Assembly (NCBI GenBank): GCA_023250515.1
Contig: JAHFAO010000006.1
Span: 1 to 43,020, forward strand
DNA length: 43,020 nt
Source: Deltaproteobacteria bacterium
Lineage (GTDB): Bacteria; Desulfobacterota; Binatia; UBA9968
Reading direction: 5' to 3'
Shown here: positions 28,925 to 38,800 of the stretch, piece after piece
Layout of the letters: every line of letters begins with the position of its first letter
Position numbering within the stretch: the first letter of the stretch is position 1
Notes under the pieces: generated by a model
Seen by the model: only the letters and a program-made list of their open reading frames with translations
Told to the model about the DNA's origin: nothing
Database searches by the model: none
Translations under genes and position numbers: made by a program

Positions 28925-31048
28925 ATGATCATTTTTGTCATTGTGATTAGCTTTTGCTCGCTGTTATTTGCTGGATACCTGGCGCGGTACGTCTTACGAA
29001 ACGATAGTGGAACTCAGGCAATGCAGGAGATCTCCAATGCCATTAAAGAGGGGGCTGAGGCATTTCTGGCCAGGCAGAACAAGACCATCATTATCCTATC
29101 CGGCCTTTTGGCCATGTTGATTTTTATCCTCTATGGCTTTGTGCGCCCCCCTAATCCGGCTGATCCGGTGCCCCCTTTAGAACTCGCCTTTTGGACCACA
29201 CTATCTTTTGTGGCGGGCGCTTTGTGTTCTGTTATCGCTGGCTATATCGGTATGTGGGTCTCCATCCGCGCAAACATCCGCACCGCTGCGGCGGTTCGAT
29301 CGAGTCTGAATCAAGGCTTGCGCATCGCGCTGCGCGGAGGTGCCGTTTCAGGACTCTTTGTGGTAGCGATGAGTCTTTTGGGTGTGGGGGGGCTTTATGC
29401 GCTGCTTGAAGCGATAGGGCAAGACCCAAAGAAGATTCCCTTCACCATTGTCGGGTATGCCTTCGGGGCATCATTTGTCGCTCTCTTCGCCCAGCTCGGA
29501 GGAGGAATCTTCACCAAGGCGGCGGATGTGGGGGCGGATCTGGTGGGTAAGGTGGAGGCAGGGATCCCCGAGGATGATCCGCGCAACCCTGCAGTGATCG
29601 CAGATCTCGTGGGGGATAATGTAGGAGACTGTGCAGGTCGCGGGGCAGATTTGTTTGAGTCCACAGCAGCGGAGAATATCGGGGCCATGATCCTCGGGGT
29701 CGGGCTTTTCCCCTATTTTGGGCTTCAGGGAATCCTTTTTCCCTTAGTGGCCCGGGCCTTTGGACTCATCGCTTCGATTATCGGTATTGTCATTGTCAAA
29801 ACTGATGAGAGAGAAGATCCGATGGTCGCCCTCAACCGGGGCTACTATGTGACCAGCATCTTGGCTATCCTGGGATTTTTCGTTGCTACCCGATGGCTTC
29901 TCGGGGTCGATGCCGCAGTCCATCCCGAGGCCACTTCGGCATGGTTCTACTTTTTTCTCTGCGGCGTTATCGGGATCGCCACCAGCCAGGCATTTGTCTA
30001 TATCACCCAGTATTATACCGAATATAAGTATCGTCCTGTGAAGTCGATAGCTGAGGCCTCTCAAACCGGTCCGGCCACGAACATTATCGCCGGGATCTCC
30101 GTAGGGATGGAATGTACAGCCCTTCCGGTGTTAGTTATCTCCGCGGCGATTATCGGGTCCTATTACCTGGGCAATATGAGCGGTGTGCCCAATGCCGGTC
30201 TCTTTGGCACCGCGGTCGCCACTATGGGTATGTTAGGGACAGCAGCCTATATTCTTGCCATGGACACCTTCGGTCCGATCACCGACAACGCTGGGGGAAT
30301 CGTTGAGATGAGCGGACAGCCTGAGGAAGTGCGCCGAAAGACCGACCGCCTCGATGCCGTGGGGAACACCACTAAGGCCCTGACCAAGGGCTATGCGATT
30401 GGCTCTGCGGCCTTGGCGGCCTTCCTCCTCTTTTCCGCGTACTTAGATGAGGTAGCGCATTATGGGCGCCCATTAGAAACCGTCAATATTGCCAAGCCTG
30501 AGGTTTTTGTTGGGGGACTTCTGGGGGCGATGCTGGTCTTTCTCTTCTCGGCACTGGCGATTCGTGCTGTGGGAAAGGCGGCCTTTTACGTTATCAACGA
30601 GGTGCGGGACCAGTTCCGGGAAAATCCTGGTATTCTCCAAGGCACGGTCAGGCCCAACTACGGCCGCTGTGTGGACATCGTAACGGTTGGGGCATTGAAA
30701 GAGATGATCCTTCCGGGCCTCATCGCTGTGGGCATGCCTGTCGCTGTCGGCATCATCTTTCGCCTCTTTGGTGTAGGCGCAGAGGCAGTGGCGGCCTTTT
30801 TGATGATCGGGACCATTGCTGGGATACTGGTCGCAACCTTTTTCAACAATAGTGGGGGCGCCTGGGACAACGCGAAAAAGTACATCGAGACTGGACAATA
30901 CGGTGGGAAGGGATCTGATACACACAAGGCAGCAGTTGTCGGAGACACTGTTGGTGATCCTTTCAAAGACACCGCTGGTCCGAGCCTTCACGTGCTAATC
31001 AAACTCCTCAGCACCATAACCCTGGTTCTGGCGCCGTTGTTTGTTTAG
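28925..31048 (+). CDS. hppA: membrane-bound proton-translocating pyrophosphatase, probably K+-insensitive type
   Basis: DVGADLVGKVEAGIPEDDPRNPAVIADLVGDNVGDCAGRGADLFES; GNTTKALTKGYAIGSAALAA; GDTVGDPFKDTAGPSLH. Confidence 0.96.
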   Translation: MIIFVIVISFCSLLFAGYLARYVLRNDSGTQAMQEISNAIKEGAEAFLARQNKTIIILSGLLAMLIFILYGFVRPPNPADPVPPLELAFWTTLSFVAGALCSVIAGYIGMWVSIRANIRTAAAVRSSLNQGLRIALRGGAVSGLFVVAMSLLGVGGLYALLEAIGQDPKKIPFTIVGYAFGASFVALFAQLGGGIFTKAADVGADLVGKVEAGIPEDDPRNPAVIADLVGDNVGDCAGRGADLFESTAAENIGAMILGVGLFPYFGLQGILFPLVARAFGLIASIIGIVIVKTDEREDPMVALNRGYYVTSILAILGFFVATRWLLGVDAAVHPEATSAWFYFFLCGVIGIATSQAFVYITQYYTEYKYRPVKSIAEASQTGPATNIIAGISVGMECTALPVLVISAAIIGSYYLGNMSGVPNAGLFGTAVATMGMLGTAAYILAMDTFGPITDNAGGIVEMSGQPEEVRRKTDRLDAVGNTTKALTKGYAIGSAALAAFLLFSAYLDEVAHYGRPLETVNIAKPEVFVGGLLGAMLVFLFSALAIRAVGKAAFYVINEVRDQFRENPGILQGTVRPNYGRCVDIVTVGALKEMILPGLIAVGMPVAVGIIFRLFGVGAEAVAAFLMIGTIAGILVATFFNNSGGAWDNAKKYIETGQYGGKGSDTHKAAVVGDTVGDPFKDTAGPSLHVLIKLLSTITLVLAPLFV

Positions 31049-31103
31049 ATTCCACCTTCGTAAAAGTTTGATCCATAAAAGAGAAATCTTATCGGTAGGT
31101 GAC

Positions 31104-31130
31104 TTGACACCCCAATGTCTTGCTTATAAT
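31104..31130 (+). promoter_or_regulatory. candidate sigma70 promoter (TTGACA-N15-TATAAT)
   Basis: Both boxes exact consensus; spacer 15 nt, shorter than optimal. Confidence 0.45.
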
Positions 31131-31266
31131 CGCAGTTAAAAGCGCTAAGCAAAACTCAACCCACCATATTTTAAAGGTGGTGCTAAAGGCATTCCTCAGA
31201 TCGCTGCGTCTCTCCATGTTGGCACATTTTTAGCTTATCACTTCAATCTTGATGGACGGTGGACGC

Positions 31267-31458
31267 ATGGAGAAATGTCATGTGCCTGGCTGCTATAAAC
31301 CCAGCGTGAAGCGCTGTGGGTGGCCCATTGGGGATGGTAGTATCTGCGGCAAGAAGCTCTGTTACGGCCATTCGAAACGCGGCGTTAAAAAGAACCTGGA
31401 CTACTGTCCCAAGCATTGGCGAGAGAAGAGTCAATACGTCCGCAAAGAGTTGCGATGA
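31267..31458 (+). CDS. small Cys/His-rich putative zinc-binding protein
   Basis: MEKCHVPGCYKPSVKRCGWPIGDGSICGKKLCYGHSKRGVKKNLDYCPKHWREK. Confidence 0.6.
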   Translation: MEKCHVPGCYKPSVKRCGWPIGDGSICGKKLCYGHSKRGVKKNLDYCPKHWREKSQYVRKELR

Positions 31459-31869
31459 AGTCTCAGAATGTATAACACATTGAAATCTTTATCTTTCCTC
31501 CGGTTTCTGACCATTACTGCCATGTTCTAGCCCTCCACGATGGCGGCTTGGAGACCTTCCGAATCTTCCAGGGTGATGAAGGGCGAGTCTGACCAAATAT
31601 AGATCCTATCACTCGTAGGTTACGGAGTACCAAGCGAGATGAATCTCGCCTAGCACGGGTTCCCTTTTCGTCCTGGAAGCTCGTCAAATTTGAGCGCCGA
31701 AGAGACCGGTCTAAAGGTCAAATCGTCGAGTTTTGGCCAGATTGTGGACATAATTGATCGCGATCAGGCAGCACCGGTCAGGTTCTTCAATACACCTCCA
31801 AGGCGGGCCGAGAGGGAGGAGATCGACGGCCAGGGGAACTGAAAGAAGATGTTTCATTCAGGTTAGCTC

Positions 31870-32997
31870 TTAGCTGGGCAGACCATAAAGGCGAGCCGGA
31901 TTCTTCTCGAGAATATTCGCCTTTGCTGTGGGGCTGATGTCTTTTCTCTCTTGCAGTAGGCGGGCGGCAAAACGCTCACGATCCCCATGCGGCATGTCGG
32001 AGCCCAACACAATCTGGCCCTCGCCTACTAGCTCCATGACCTGAGGTAAAAGGGAGTCCTCAACCTCTGTGCTGAAGTAAAAATTCCCCCGCCTAACATA
32101 CTCAGTTGGTGGTAAGGCTTCTTGAGGGGCTGTTTGGGGAATGAACTTAGCCAAGCTTTTTCCCTGATTTTCAAAGCGGTGATTCAGGCGATCGATAATG
32201 AAGGGAACCCACAGGCATCCCGCTTCCAGAAAAACTACCCTGAGATTTTCGAAGCGGTCCAACACACCCCCGCTGATTAGAGCGGTGAACCCCATCAGCA
32301 GGGGGATATGGAAAGCAATGACTCCAGAGGGATAGATATGGCTATACAAATTGTTTAACGAGGGACAAGCCCATCCCACATGCACTCCCAGGGCGAGCCC
32401 CTCCTCGGCCATAGCTTCGTAAAAGGGAAAGAGGCTCGGGTGATCCAGCGTATGATCCCCAGCGGTCCCAAGGACCATCACAGCCACCGCACCAAGCCGC
32501 TTTGCCTCGTGCACCTCACGTACGGCTCCCGGAATGTCGTCCAGATTAACCACTGCTGCCCATTTAAGACGCTCATTTCCCGATAATCGGTCACCCAACC
32601 ACCGGTTGTATGAGGAGCAAAGCGCGGTTGCGAGGGAGGAATTGGAAGTCAAAGGATAAGCGAGAAACAGGGTTGTGTAAACAACCTGGACGGTAATCCC
32701 TTCTTCGTCCATAGCCTGAAGGCGAGCATTGATGTCCACTAGCTCCATGCTCTCCAGACTGTCGGGCTTCCCGATGGAATGCATTGCTGGCTTTCCGTCA
32801 ATCCTTACCGGGGTACCTAAATTATGGCAGCCTGGACCCACACGTCGAGGAAACAGCTGCTCGTCAATTATCCAGTAGGCCATTCCTTCCACTCCCACGA
32901 CCCGCGGACGTTGCGAACGAAAGGCTGGATCCAAATATCGGTCACTAAAGGTTTCCGGACTCTCTTCCACATGACCATCGGCATCGATATAATCCAT
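31870..32997 (-). CDS. amidohydrolase family (amidohydrolase_2/ACMSD-like) protein
   Basis: MDYIDADGHVEE, LGVHVGW, FLEAGCLWVPFIIDRLNHRFE, VLGSDMPHGD. Confidence 0.88.
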   Translation of the reverse strand: MDYIDADGHVEESPETFSDRYLDPAFRSQRPRVVGVEGMAYWIIDEQLFPRRVGPGCHNLGTPVRIDGKPAMHSIGKPDSLESMELVDINARLQAMDEEGITVQVVYTTLFLAYPLTSNSSLATALCSSYNRWLGDRLSGNERLKWAAVVNLDDIPGAVREVHEAKRLGAVAVMVLGTAGDHTLDHPSLFPFYEAMAEEGLALGVHVGWACPSLNNLYSHIYPSGVIAFHIPLLMGFTALISGGVLDRFENLRVVFLEAGCLWVPFIIDRLNHRFENQGKSLAKFIPQTAPQEALPPTEYVRRGNFYFSTEVEDSLLPQVMELVGEGQIVLGSDMPHGDRERFAARLLQERKDISPTAKANILEKNPARLYGLPS

Positions 32998-33358
32998 GAT
33001 GATTACCTCCGCCTTAAGAATTCAATAACGCTTATAACAAGGCTAGTTCAACCAAGTCAATCCTACGATTCGATCGGCCGGGTGCTTCAAAAAATGGAGC
33101 GCAGGCCATTTTAAGCGCTATAAGAAGCTTCGGCAGGTCGTTAGCATAAGCATCGGCGATTTTCCCACTATGAAATCAGAGCCTCAACTGTGATTCTCGG
33201 CATCTAGCCTGCCCCTCTGCCCTTACTCGGCACGGGATATCGCTTTTTGTCACTTCCAGGACGATCCGGGGCGCAAAAACCTAGGGTTCACGTTATTGGC
33301 ATGAGACTTGCTCATCCATTCCGCATAAGACTTGCGAAGCATCGAATTGGAATAAATC

Positions 33359-33730
33359 ATGAAAAAAAATGTTCTCTTAGTGGAAGACGCGCTGGATATG
33401 ATTTTTCTTATCCACAGTGAACTTCAGTTCCTCGGCTACAACTGCATCGTTGCCGAGGATGGCAAGAAAGCAGTGGATATGGCCGTTTCCTATTTACCGG
33501 ACCTAATCCTTATGGATATCGTTCTGCCGAAGATGGACGGACTTAAGGCCGTCTCTTTGATCCGTAAGAATCCAAAGACCCAATCGATCCCGGTCTTAGC
33601 GATAACCGCAATCGCTTTACCCGGAGACAAGGAAAAATGTCTCCGGGCCGGGTGCGATGATTATATTGCTAAGCCTTTTACCTACCTGGAATTGAGCGCT
33701 GCTATCAAGAAGCTCTTGAATGAATCGTAA
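33359..33730 (+). CDS. single-domain response regulator (CheY-like)
   Basis: VLLVEDALD, LILMDIVLPKMDGL, AITAIAL, GCDDYIAKPF. Confidence 0.93.
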   Translation: MKKNVLLVEDALDMIFLIHSELQFLGYNCIVAEDGKKAVDMAVSYLPDLILMDIVLPKMDGLKAVSLIRKNPKTQSIPVLAITAIALPGDKEKCLRAGCDDYIAKPFTYLELSAAIKKLLNES

Positions 33731-33832
33731 ACCCGGCCACACATCCTTGGCTATGGATTAGCGATATGTTAACCTTCAGCAACCAGGGCGAAGAAGGCCT
33801 TTAGCTTTTTACCTTCCGCCTTGCTTGTCTAT

Positions 33833-33924
33833 GCCCGGGTGGTGGAATTTGGTAGACACACGGGACTTAAAATCCCGAGGATCCGCAAGGGTCCGTGCCG
33901 GTTCAATTCCGGCTCCGGGCACCA
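33833..33924 (+). tRNA. tRNA-Leu (anticodon TAA), CCA encoded
   Basis: GCCCGGG/TCCGGGC acceptor stem, CGGGA-CTTAAAA-TCCCG anticodon arm, long variable arm, CCGGTTCAATTCCGG T-arm, ACCA end. Confidence 0.95.
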
Positions 33925-33967
33925 AAAGCCATGATTCAGCATCCATTCTGCCAACTCCTTAATTCCA

Positions 33968-35662
33968 ATGAACAAGCTTTCTGGCGCTGAAGCTTTCGTT
34001 CGCATGCTTCAGCTTCACGGGGTCAAATATCTCTTCGGGCTCTGCGGCGACACGAGTCTGCCCCTTTATGACGCCCTGTACCGGCTCGATCATGGCATGA
34101 CGCACATCTTGACCCGTGACGAACGATCGGCCGCTTACATGGCGGACGCCTATGCCCGCGTGAGCGGTAAAGTTGGGGTCTGCGAGGGGCCAAGCGGCGG
34201 CGGCGCCACCTACATTCTGCCTGGCCTCGTCGAGGCCAATGAGTCGTCGATCGCGGTCCTGTGTATTACTACGGATGTTTCGGTTACATCGCGGGGCCGC
34301 TACACCCTCACGGAGCTCGACCAAGAGACGTTGTTCCGTCCCCTGACCAAGTGGAATCGGGTCATCGACAAGGCCGAAGACATTCCCAAGCTCATGCGAG
34401 AGGCCTTTACCCATATGACCACTGATAGACCGGGTTCGGTTCATATCGGTCTGCCCATAGACGTGCAAAAGGACTGGGTCCATGAGGACGAAGTCTGGGC
34501 TGAGCCGGCGATGGGGACGTATCCTTCGAGGCGCACCGCGCCTAACCTTGCGGCCGTCACTTCGGCAGCGGATGCCATCCTATCGGCGAAGAGTCCTATG
34601 TTTATCTGCGGAGGCGGAGTGGTCATCTCCGACGCAGAAGAGGAGCTGCGGGCTATTGCCGAGTCTCTTCGGGCCCCAGTGGCGACCACCATCAGTGGCA
34701 AAGGAAGCATAGCTGATAACCACCCGCTGGCGGTCGGGGTGGTCGGCAGCAACGGCGGGACGTCGGCGACACGGGGCATCGTTGAGCGCGCCGACATGGT
34801 GATCTTTGTTGGTTGCCGGGCCGGCTCCGTGACCACTGAGCGCTGGCGTTATCCGGCCCCGAACAAGACACGAATCGTCCATATCGACGCGGACCCTACG
34901 GTCATCGGAGTGAACTACCCAACGGAGGTAGGCTTAGTGGGTGACGCACGCCTGTGCCTTGGGGCGCTGCACGAGGAGATGGCCCGGCGCCGCCCCCACT
35001 TGTCGAGGCCTACTCTGGCCGCCGCCCATGTTGCCAAGGCCAAAGAAGAGAAGTTCCTCGCTTTCCAAGCCTTGGCGCAATCAAACGAAAAGCCGATCCG
35101 GCCTGAGCGCATTATTGCCGAACTACAAGTCGTGCTCCCGCGGGATGCGGTGATCATTGCCGACCCAGGGACCCCGTGCCCGTATCTCTCCGCCTATTAC
35201 GAGTTTTTCGAAACCGGACGCCACTTCATTTCCAACCGCGCCCACGGCGCCCTTGGCTATTCGCTGCCGGCAGCAGTGGGGGCTTTCTATGGCCGACCGG
35301 GCGCCAAGTGCGTTGCAGTTATGGGGGACGGCAGTTTCGGTTTTGCCTGCGGGGAGATGGAGACGATTGTCCGGCTGAAAATTCCGGTGACCTTGATCGT
35401 GATTTCCAATAGTGGCTTCGGCTGGATCAAGGCGGGACAGAAACATGGCTTCAGCCAAAACTACTACTCAGTCGATTTCAGTCGGACTGACCATTCCAAA
35501 GTCGCAGAGGCCTTTGGACTAAAGTCGTGGAGCGTTTCGGATCCGGCCGATCTAAGGCGATCGCTCCGTGAGGCCGTGGGGTATGGCGGACCGACGCTCG
35601 TGGACATTATCACCCAGCCCCTGGAGGAAGCTTGTGCGCCAGTCAGCGAGTGGATTGCATAA
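33968..35662 (+). CDS. thiamine-pyrophosphate-dependent enzyme (acetolactate synthase-like superfamily), copy A
   Basis: TRDERSAAYMADAYARVSGKVGVCEGPSGGG; GDGSFGFACGEMETIVRLKIPVTLIVISNSGFG ThDP motif. Confidence 0.9.
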   Translation: MNKLSGAEAFVRMLQLHGVKYLFGLCGDTSLPLYDALYRLDHGMTHILTRDERSAAYMADAYARVSGKVGVCEGPSGGGATYILPGLVEANESSIAVLCITTDVSVTSRGRYTLTELDQETLFRPLTKWNRVIDKAEDIPKLMREAFTHMTTDRPGSVHIGLPIDVQKDWVHEDEVWAEPAMGTYPSRRTAPNLAAVTSAADAILSAKSPMFICGGGVVISDAEEELRAIAESLRAPVATTISGKGSIADNHPLAVGVVGSNGGTSATRGIVERADMVIFVGCRAGSVTTERWRYPAPNKTRIVHIDADPTVIGVNYPTEVGLVGDARLCLGALHEEMARRRPHLSRPTLAAAHVAKAKEEKFLAFQALAQSNEKPIRPERIIAELQVVLPRDAVIIADPGTPCPYLSAYYEFFETGRHFISNRAHGALGYSLPAAVGAFYGRPGAKCVAVMGDGSFGFACGEMETIVRLKIPVTLIVISNSGFGWIKAGQKHGFSQNYYSVDFSRTDHSKVAEAFGLKSWSVSDPADLRRSLREAVGYGGPTLVDIITQPLEEACAPVSEWIA

Positions 35663-35709
35663 GTGACACTGGCTGGAAGCGCAACCTAGAAATATTAAGA
35701 GAAGGTGCC

Positions 35710-36738
35710 GTGACGCCCTTTAGGGAAAAATTAGAGAAGGGGGCATTGGACGAGTTAAGTTTCTATTTCGCCCCGCAAGTCGTGCTATTAACAGCTCTAG
35801 AGCTAGGCATTTTCTCCGCCATCGCAGGAGGAGCTAAAAGCGTAAGTAGCATAGCGTCAGCTACGGATTGTTCCACAAGAGGAATGAGGATGGTGATGAA
35901 CTGCCTCACCGCTATGGGATTACTCGATAAAGAGAACGAGATCTATGATTTAAATCATCTTTCTCGAAAGTATCTTCTTCCCTCTAACGAAGAGTATATC
36001 GGTCACCTGTTTATGTATTCTGGCCAGTTGGTGAAGCTCTGGCTCACCTTGCCGGAAGCCGTAAGGACAGGGAGGCCTACCCTATCCCTCTTTACAGAAG
36101 AAGAAAGGGAGGGATTGAACGTCGCCATAGCAGACGCCCTATTCCAGGTCCATAGGGGCTATGCGTGGAGGCTTGTCGATGTTTTGGAGAATCATTCCTC
36201 GATCTTGGCAGAACACAGTGCGATCAGTAAAATATTAGACGTGGCAGCAGGTTCAGCAGTTTGGTCTCTACCTTTTGCACTGAAATATAAGGACGCCAAA
36301 GTAACGGCGACAGATTTCGTTCCCGTATTAGAGGCGGCGAGGAAATATGCGCGACAATTCGGGGTCGAAAATCAGTACAGATTCATCGGGGCAGATATCA
36401 GGGAAACGGAGTTCGGGAGAGATGAATATGATCTGGCATTGTTAGGCCATATCTGTCATTCCGAAGGAGCACACTGGAGTCAGAGGTTAATTGGCAAGTG
36501 CTTCCATGCATTGAGGAAAAATGGCAGGCTCCTAATCATGGACTACATTCCTGATGAAGAGAGAAAATCGGACATATTGCCTTTATTGTTGGCCATCAAT
36601 GCTCTGTTGGGAACAGAGGAGGGCGAGACTTTTACCTTTTCCCAATACAAGCTTTGGTTGTTGAATGCAGGTTTCCAAAAAGTCCAAACCATACCAATTA
36701 ACGGTCACTCCCCGGTTATTGTTGGTCTAAAAGGCTGA
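35710..36738 (+). CDS. SAM-dependent methyltransferase with N-terminal dimerisation/winged-helix domain (acetylserotonin O-methyltransferase-like)
   Basis: ALELGIFSAIAGGAKSVSSIASATDCSTRGMRMVMNCLTAMGLLDK; ILDVAAGSAVWSLPFALKYKDAKVTATDF; GTG start with AGAGAAGG upstream. Confidence 0.82.
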   Translation: MTPFREKLEKGALDELSFYFAPQVVLLTALELGIFSAIAGGAKSVSSIASATDCSTRGMRMVMNCLTAMGLLDKENEIYDLNHLSRKYLLPSNEEYIGHLFMYSGQLVKLWLTLPEAVRTGRPTLSLFTEEEREGLNVAIADALFQVHRGYAWRLVDVLENHSSILAEHSAISKILDVAAGSAVWSLPFALKYKDAKVTATDFVPVLEAARKYARQFGVENQYRFIGADIRETEFGRDEYDLALLGHICHSEGAHWSQRLIGKCFHALRKNGRLLIMDYIPDEERKSDILPLLLAINALLGTEEGETFTFSQYKLWLLNAGFQKVQTIPINGHSPVIVGLKG

Positions 36739-36797
36739 TTTTGATTATCCACGTCCGAAACCTTTAATTCGGGGCGCTGATGTGGCATTAAAGAAGT

Positions 36798-37844
36798 ATG
36801 AGCAAGGAAAGCATAATGAAACGTGAAAGGGTGACTTTGGCCTCGCTTGAGCATGAGCTCCTTCAGTGGCTTGAGCGTGGTCGTGGCTCTGCCAACGAGG
36901 AGCTTGTTGCGGAGATGATGCAGACTTTCCTCAAGTTAGCTGGAGATGGAGCCAGTCGGGGAGATTTGAAAATTCTCAATAGGACCCTGAAAGAACTGCG
37001 CTATGCCTTTAAGGTCTTTGCCCCATACCGCTCGGTTCGCAAAATCAGCATCTTTGGTTCCACCAGGGTTCAAGAGGAAGACCCCTATTATCGCATGGCA
37101 GTTCACCTTGGGCGCCGACTTGCCGATGAGGGTTTCATGGTGATCACGGGTGCGGGCGACGGCATCATGCAAGCGGGCCATGAGGGGGCAGGGAGAGAGC
37201 GAAGCTTTGGTGTTAACATTCGCCTTCCCTTTGAACAGAAGCCGAATCAGTTTATCCGCGACGATCCTAAGCTCATGACATTTCATTTTTTCTTTACCCG
37301 CAAGTTGATCTTTGTTAAAGAGGCGGATGCCGTTGTCTTCTTTCCTGGGGGATTCGGAACTCATGATGAGGCCATCGAGGCTCTCACTTTGGCACAAACC
37401 GGCAAGAGCCAGATTGTTCCAATCCTCATGCTGGATCTTCCAAATCGGGGTTATTGGAGAGAATGGGAAGACTTTGTTCGGAGACGCATGTTAAATGCAG
37501 GGTTTATTGCAGAGCAGGATCTGAGCCTTTTCAAGATCGTTGAAGATAGCGAGGCGGTGATCCAAGAAATTAAAGAGTTCTATTCCAACTACCACTCTTA
37601 CCGCTTTGTAAAACAGGATTTGGTGATCCGTCTCCTTCATCCTCCTGGGGCAGCCCTGGTAAGAAGACTGAACCGGGACTTCCGAGATATATTAACCGAG
37701 GGTGAAGTGAGGGAGACCGCCCCCCTTCTTGAAGAGGCCGACGACCCTGAAACCCTCTCGCTCCATCGCCTCCTAGTCCCCTTTAACCGTAAAGACTTTG
37801 GTCGACTAAGACAGATGATCGATATGATTAACTCTCAGCCTTAG
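36798..37844 (+). CDS. LOG-family (TIGR00730-like) nucleotide hydrolase/phosphoribohydrolase protein
   Basis: ISIFGSTRV, ITGAGDGIMQAGHEGAG, FFTRKLIFVKEADAVVFFPGGFGTHDE. Confidence 0.88.
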   Translation: MSKESIMKRERVTLASLEHELLQWLERGRGSANEELVAEMMQTFLKLAGDGASRGDLKILNRTLKELRYAFKVFAPYRSVRKISIFGSTRVQEEDPYYRMAVHLGRRLADEGFMVITGAGDGIMQAGHEGAGRERSFGVNIRLPFEQKPNQFIRDDPKLMTFHFFFTRKLIFVKEADAVVFFPGGFGTHDEAIEALTLAQTGKSQIVPILMLDLPNRGYWREWEDFVRRRMLNAGFIAEQDLSLFKIVEDSEAVIQEIKEFYSNYHSYRFVKQDLVIRLLHPPGAALVRRLNRDFRDILTEGEVRETAPLLEEADDPETLSLHRLLVPFNRKDFGRLRQMIDMINSQP

Positions 37845-37860
37845 ACGAAAGGAGTTAGCT

Positions 37861-38784
37861 GTGGCCTTCCAACGTATTGGTATTCTAAGCATCGGCGAGA
37901 TGGGCTACCATTGGGCACGCCTGTTAGCCAATCATGGGATCGAGGTGCTTACCTGTTTAAAGGATCGGAGTGAGGTGACCTGCAAGCGTGCGGAAAATGC
38001 TGGCATCCGATCCGTTCCCTCTCTGGAGCGCCTTGTGTCAGAGTCCGACCTCATTGTGTCTGTCGTCGTTCCTTTTGCGGCGGGACGTGTGGCTTCTAAG
38101 GTTGCGAAGGCTCTTATCAAGGTAGGGAAGAAAGATTTTTTCTATCTCGATGCCAATGCCATTTCTCCTATGACAGTTAGGGGTATCGAAGAGAATCTGT
38201 CTAGGAGCCAGGCGAATTTTATCGATGGTTGTATTATTGGTTCTGCGACAAAGCTTAATAAGGGCACAGTCATCTATGTCTCCGGTCCCGGGGCGGAACA
38301 AATGCTGGCGCTTGAGCAGTTTGGCTTTTCCGTTAGGGTTCTTGGACCTGATATAGGTCAGGCCTCTGCCTTCAAGATCGTCTATGCGGGTTTGACCAAG
38401 GGGTTACAGGGACTGTTTGTCGAGCTCTTGATCGGAGCGAGAAAGTTTGGTTTGTTAGGTGAAATTTTGAAACAATACGATGAGAGTTTTCCAGGGCTAC
38501 CAGGAAAAGTCGGTCAAAGCATTGCCGCTTTGCCGGTTCATGCCGGGAGAAGAGCGGAGGAGATGGTCGAGCTTAGTCAGACCTTCCGCCACTACGGGTT
38601 AAAAGCGGTGATGGCCCCGGCCACTCGGAAGGTCCTGAAGAGCATCGCCTCCCTGAATGTGGGGAAGGCCTCGGAGGTAGGTGCAAGAGAGGGCGGGTTA
38701 CTTGAGACCGTGGAACTCTTTTTCCAGCAGGGCCTTTTGCGGGAGAAAGGTAAGGGCGAAAACAACAAGGCGAATCTAACATAG
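37861..38784 (+). CDS. NAD(P)-binding beta-hydroxyacid dehydrogenase-like protein with DUF1932-like C-terminus
   Basis: IGILSIGEMGYHWARLLANHGIEV, DANAISPMTVRGIEENL, KIVYAGLTKGLQGLFVELL. Confidence 0.83.
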   Translation: MAFQRIGILSIGEMGYHWARLLANHGIEVLTCLKDRSEVTCKRAENAGIRSVPSLERLVSESDLIVSVVVPFAAGRVASKVAKALIKVGKKDFFYLDANAISPMTVRGIEENLSRSQANFIDGCIIGSATKLNKGTVIYVSGPGAEQMLALEQFGFSVRVLGPDIGQASAFKIVYAGLTKGLQGLFVELLIGARKFGLLGEILKQYDESFPGLPGKVGQSIAALPVHAGRRAEEMVELSQTFRHYGLKAVMAPATRKVLKSIASLNVGKASEVGAREGGLLETVELFFQQGLLREKGKGENNKANLT

Positions 38785-38800
38785 AGAAGGGAGAATAGCA

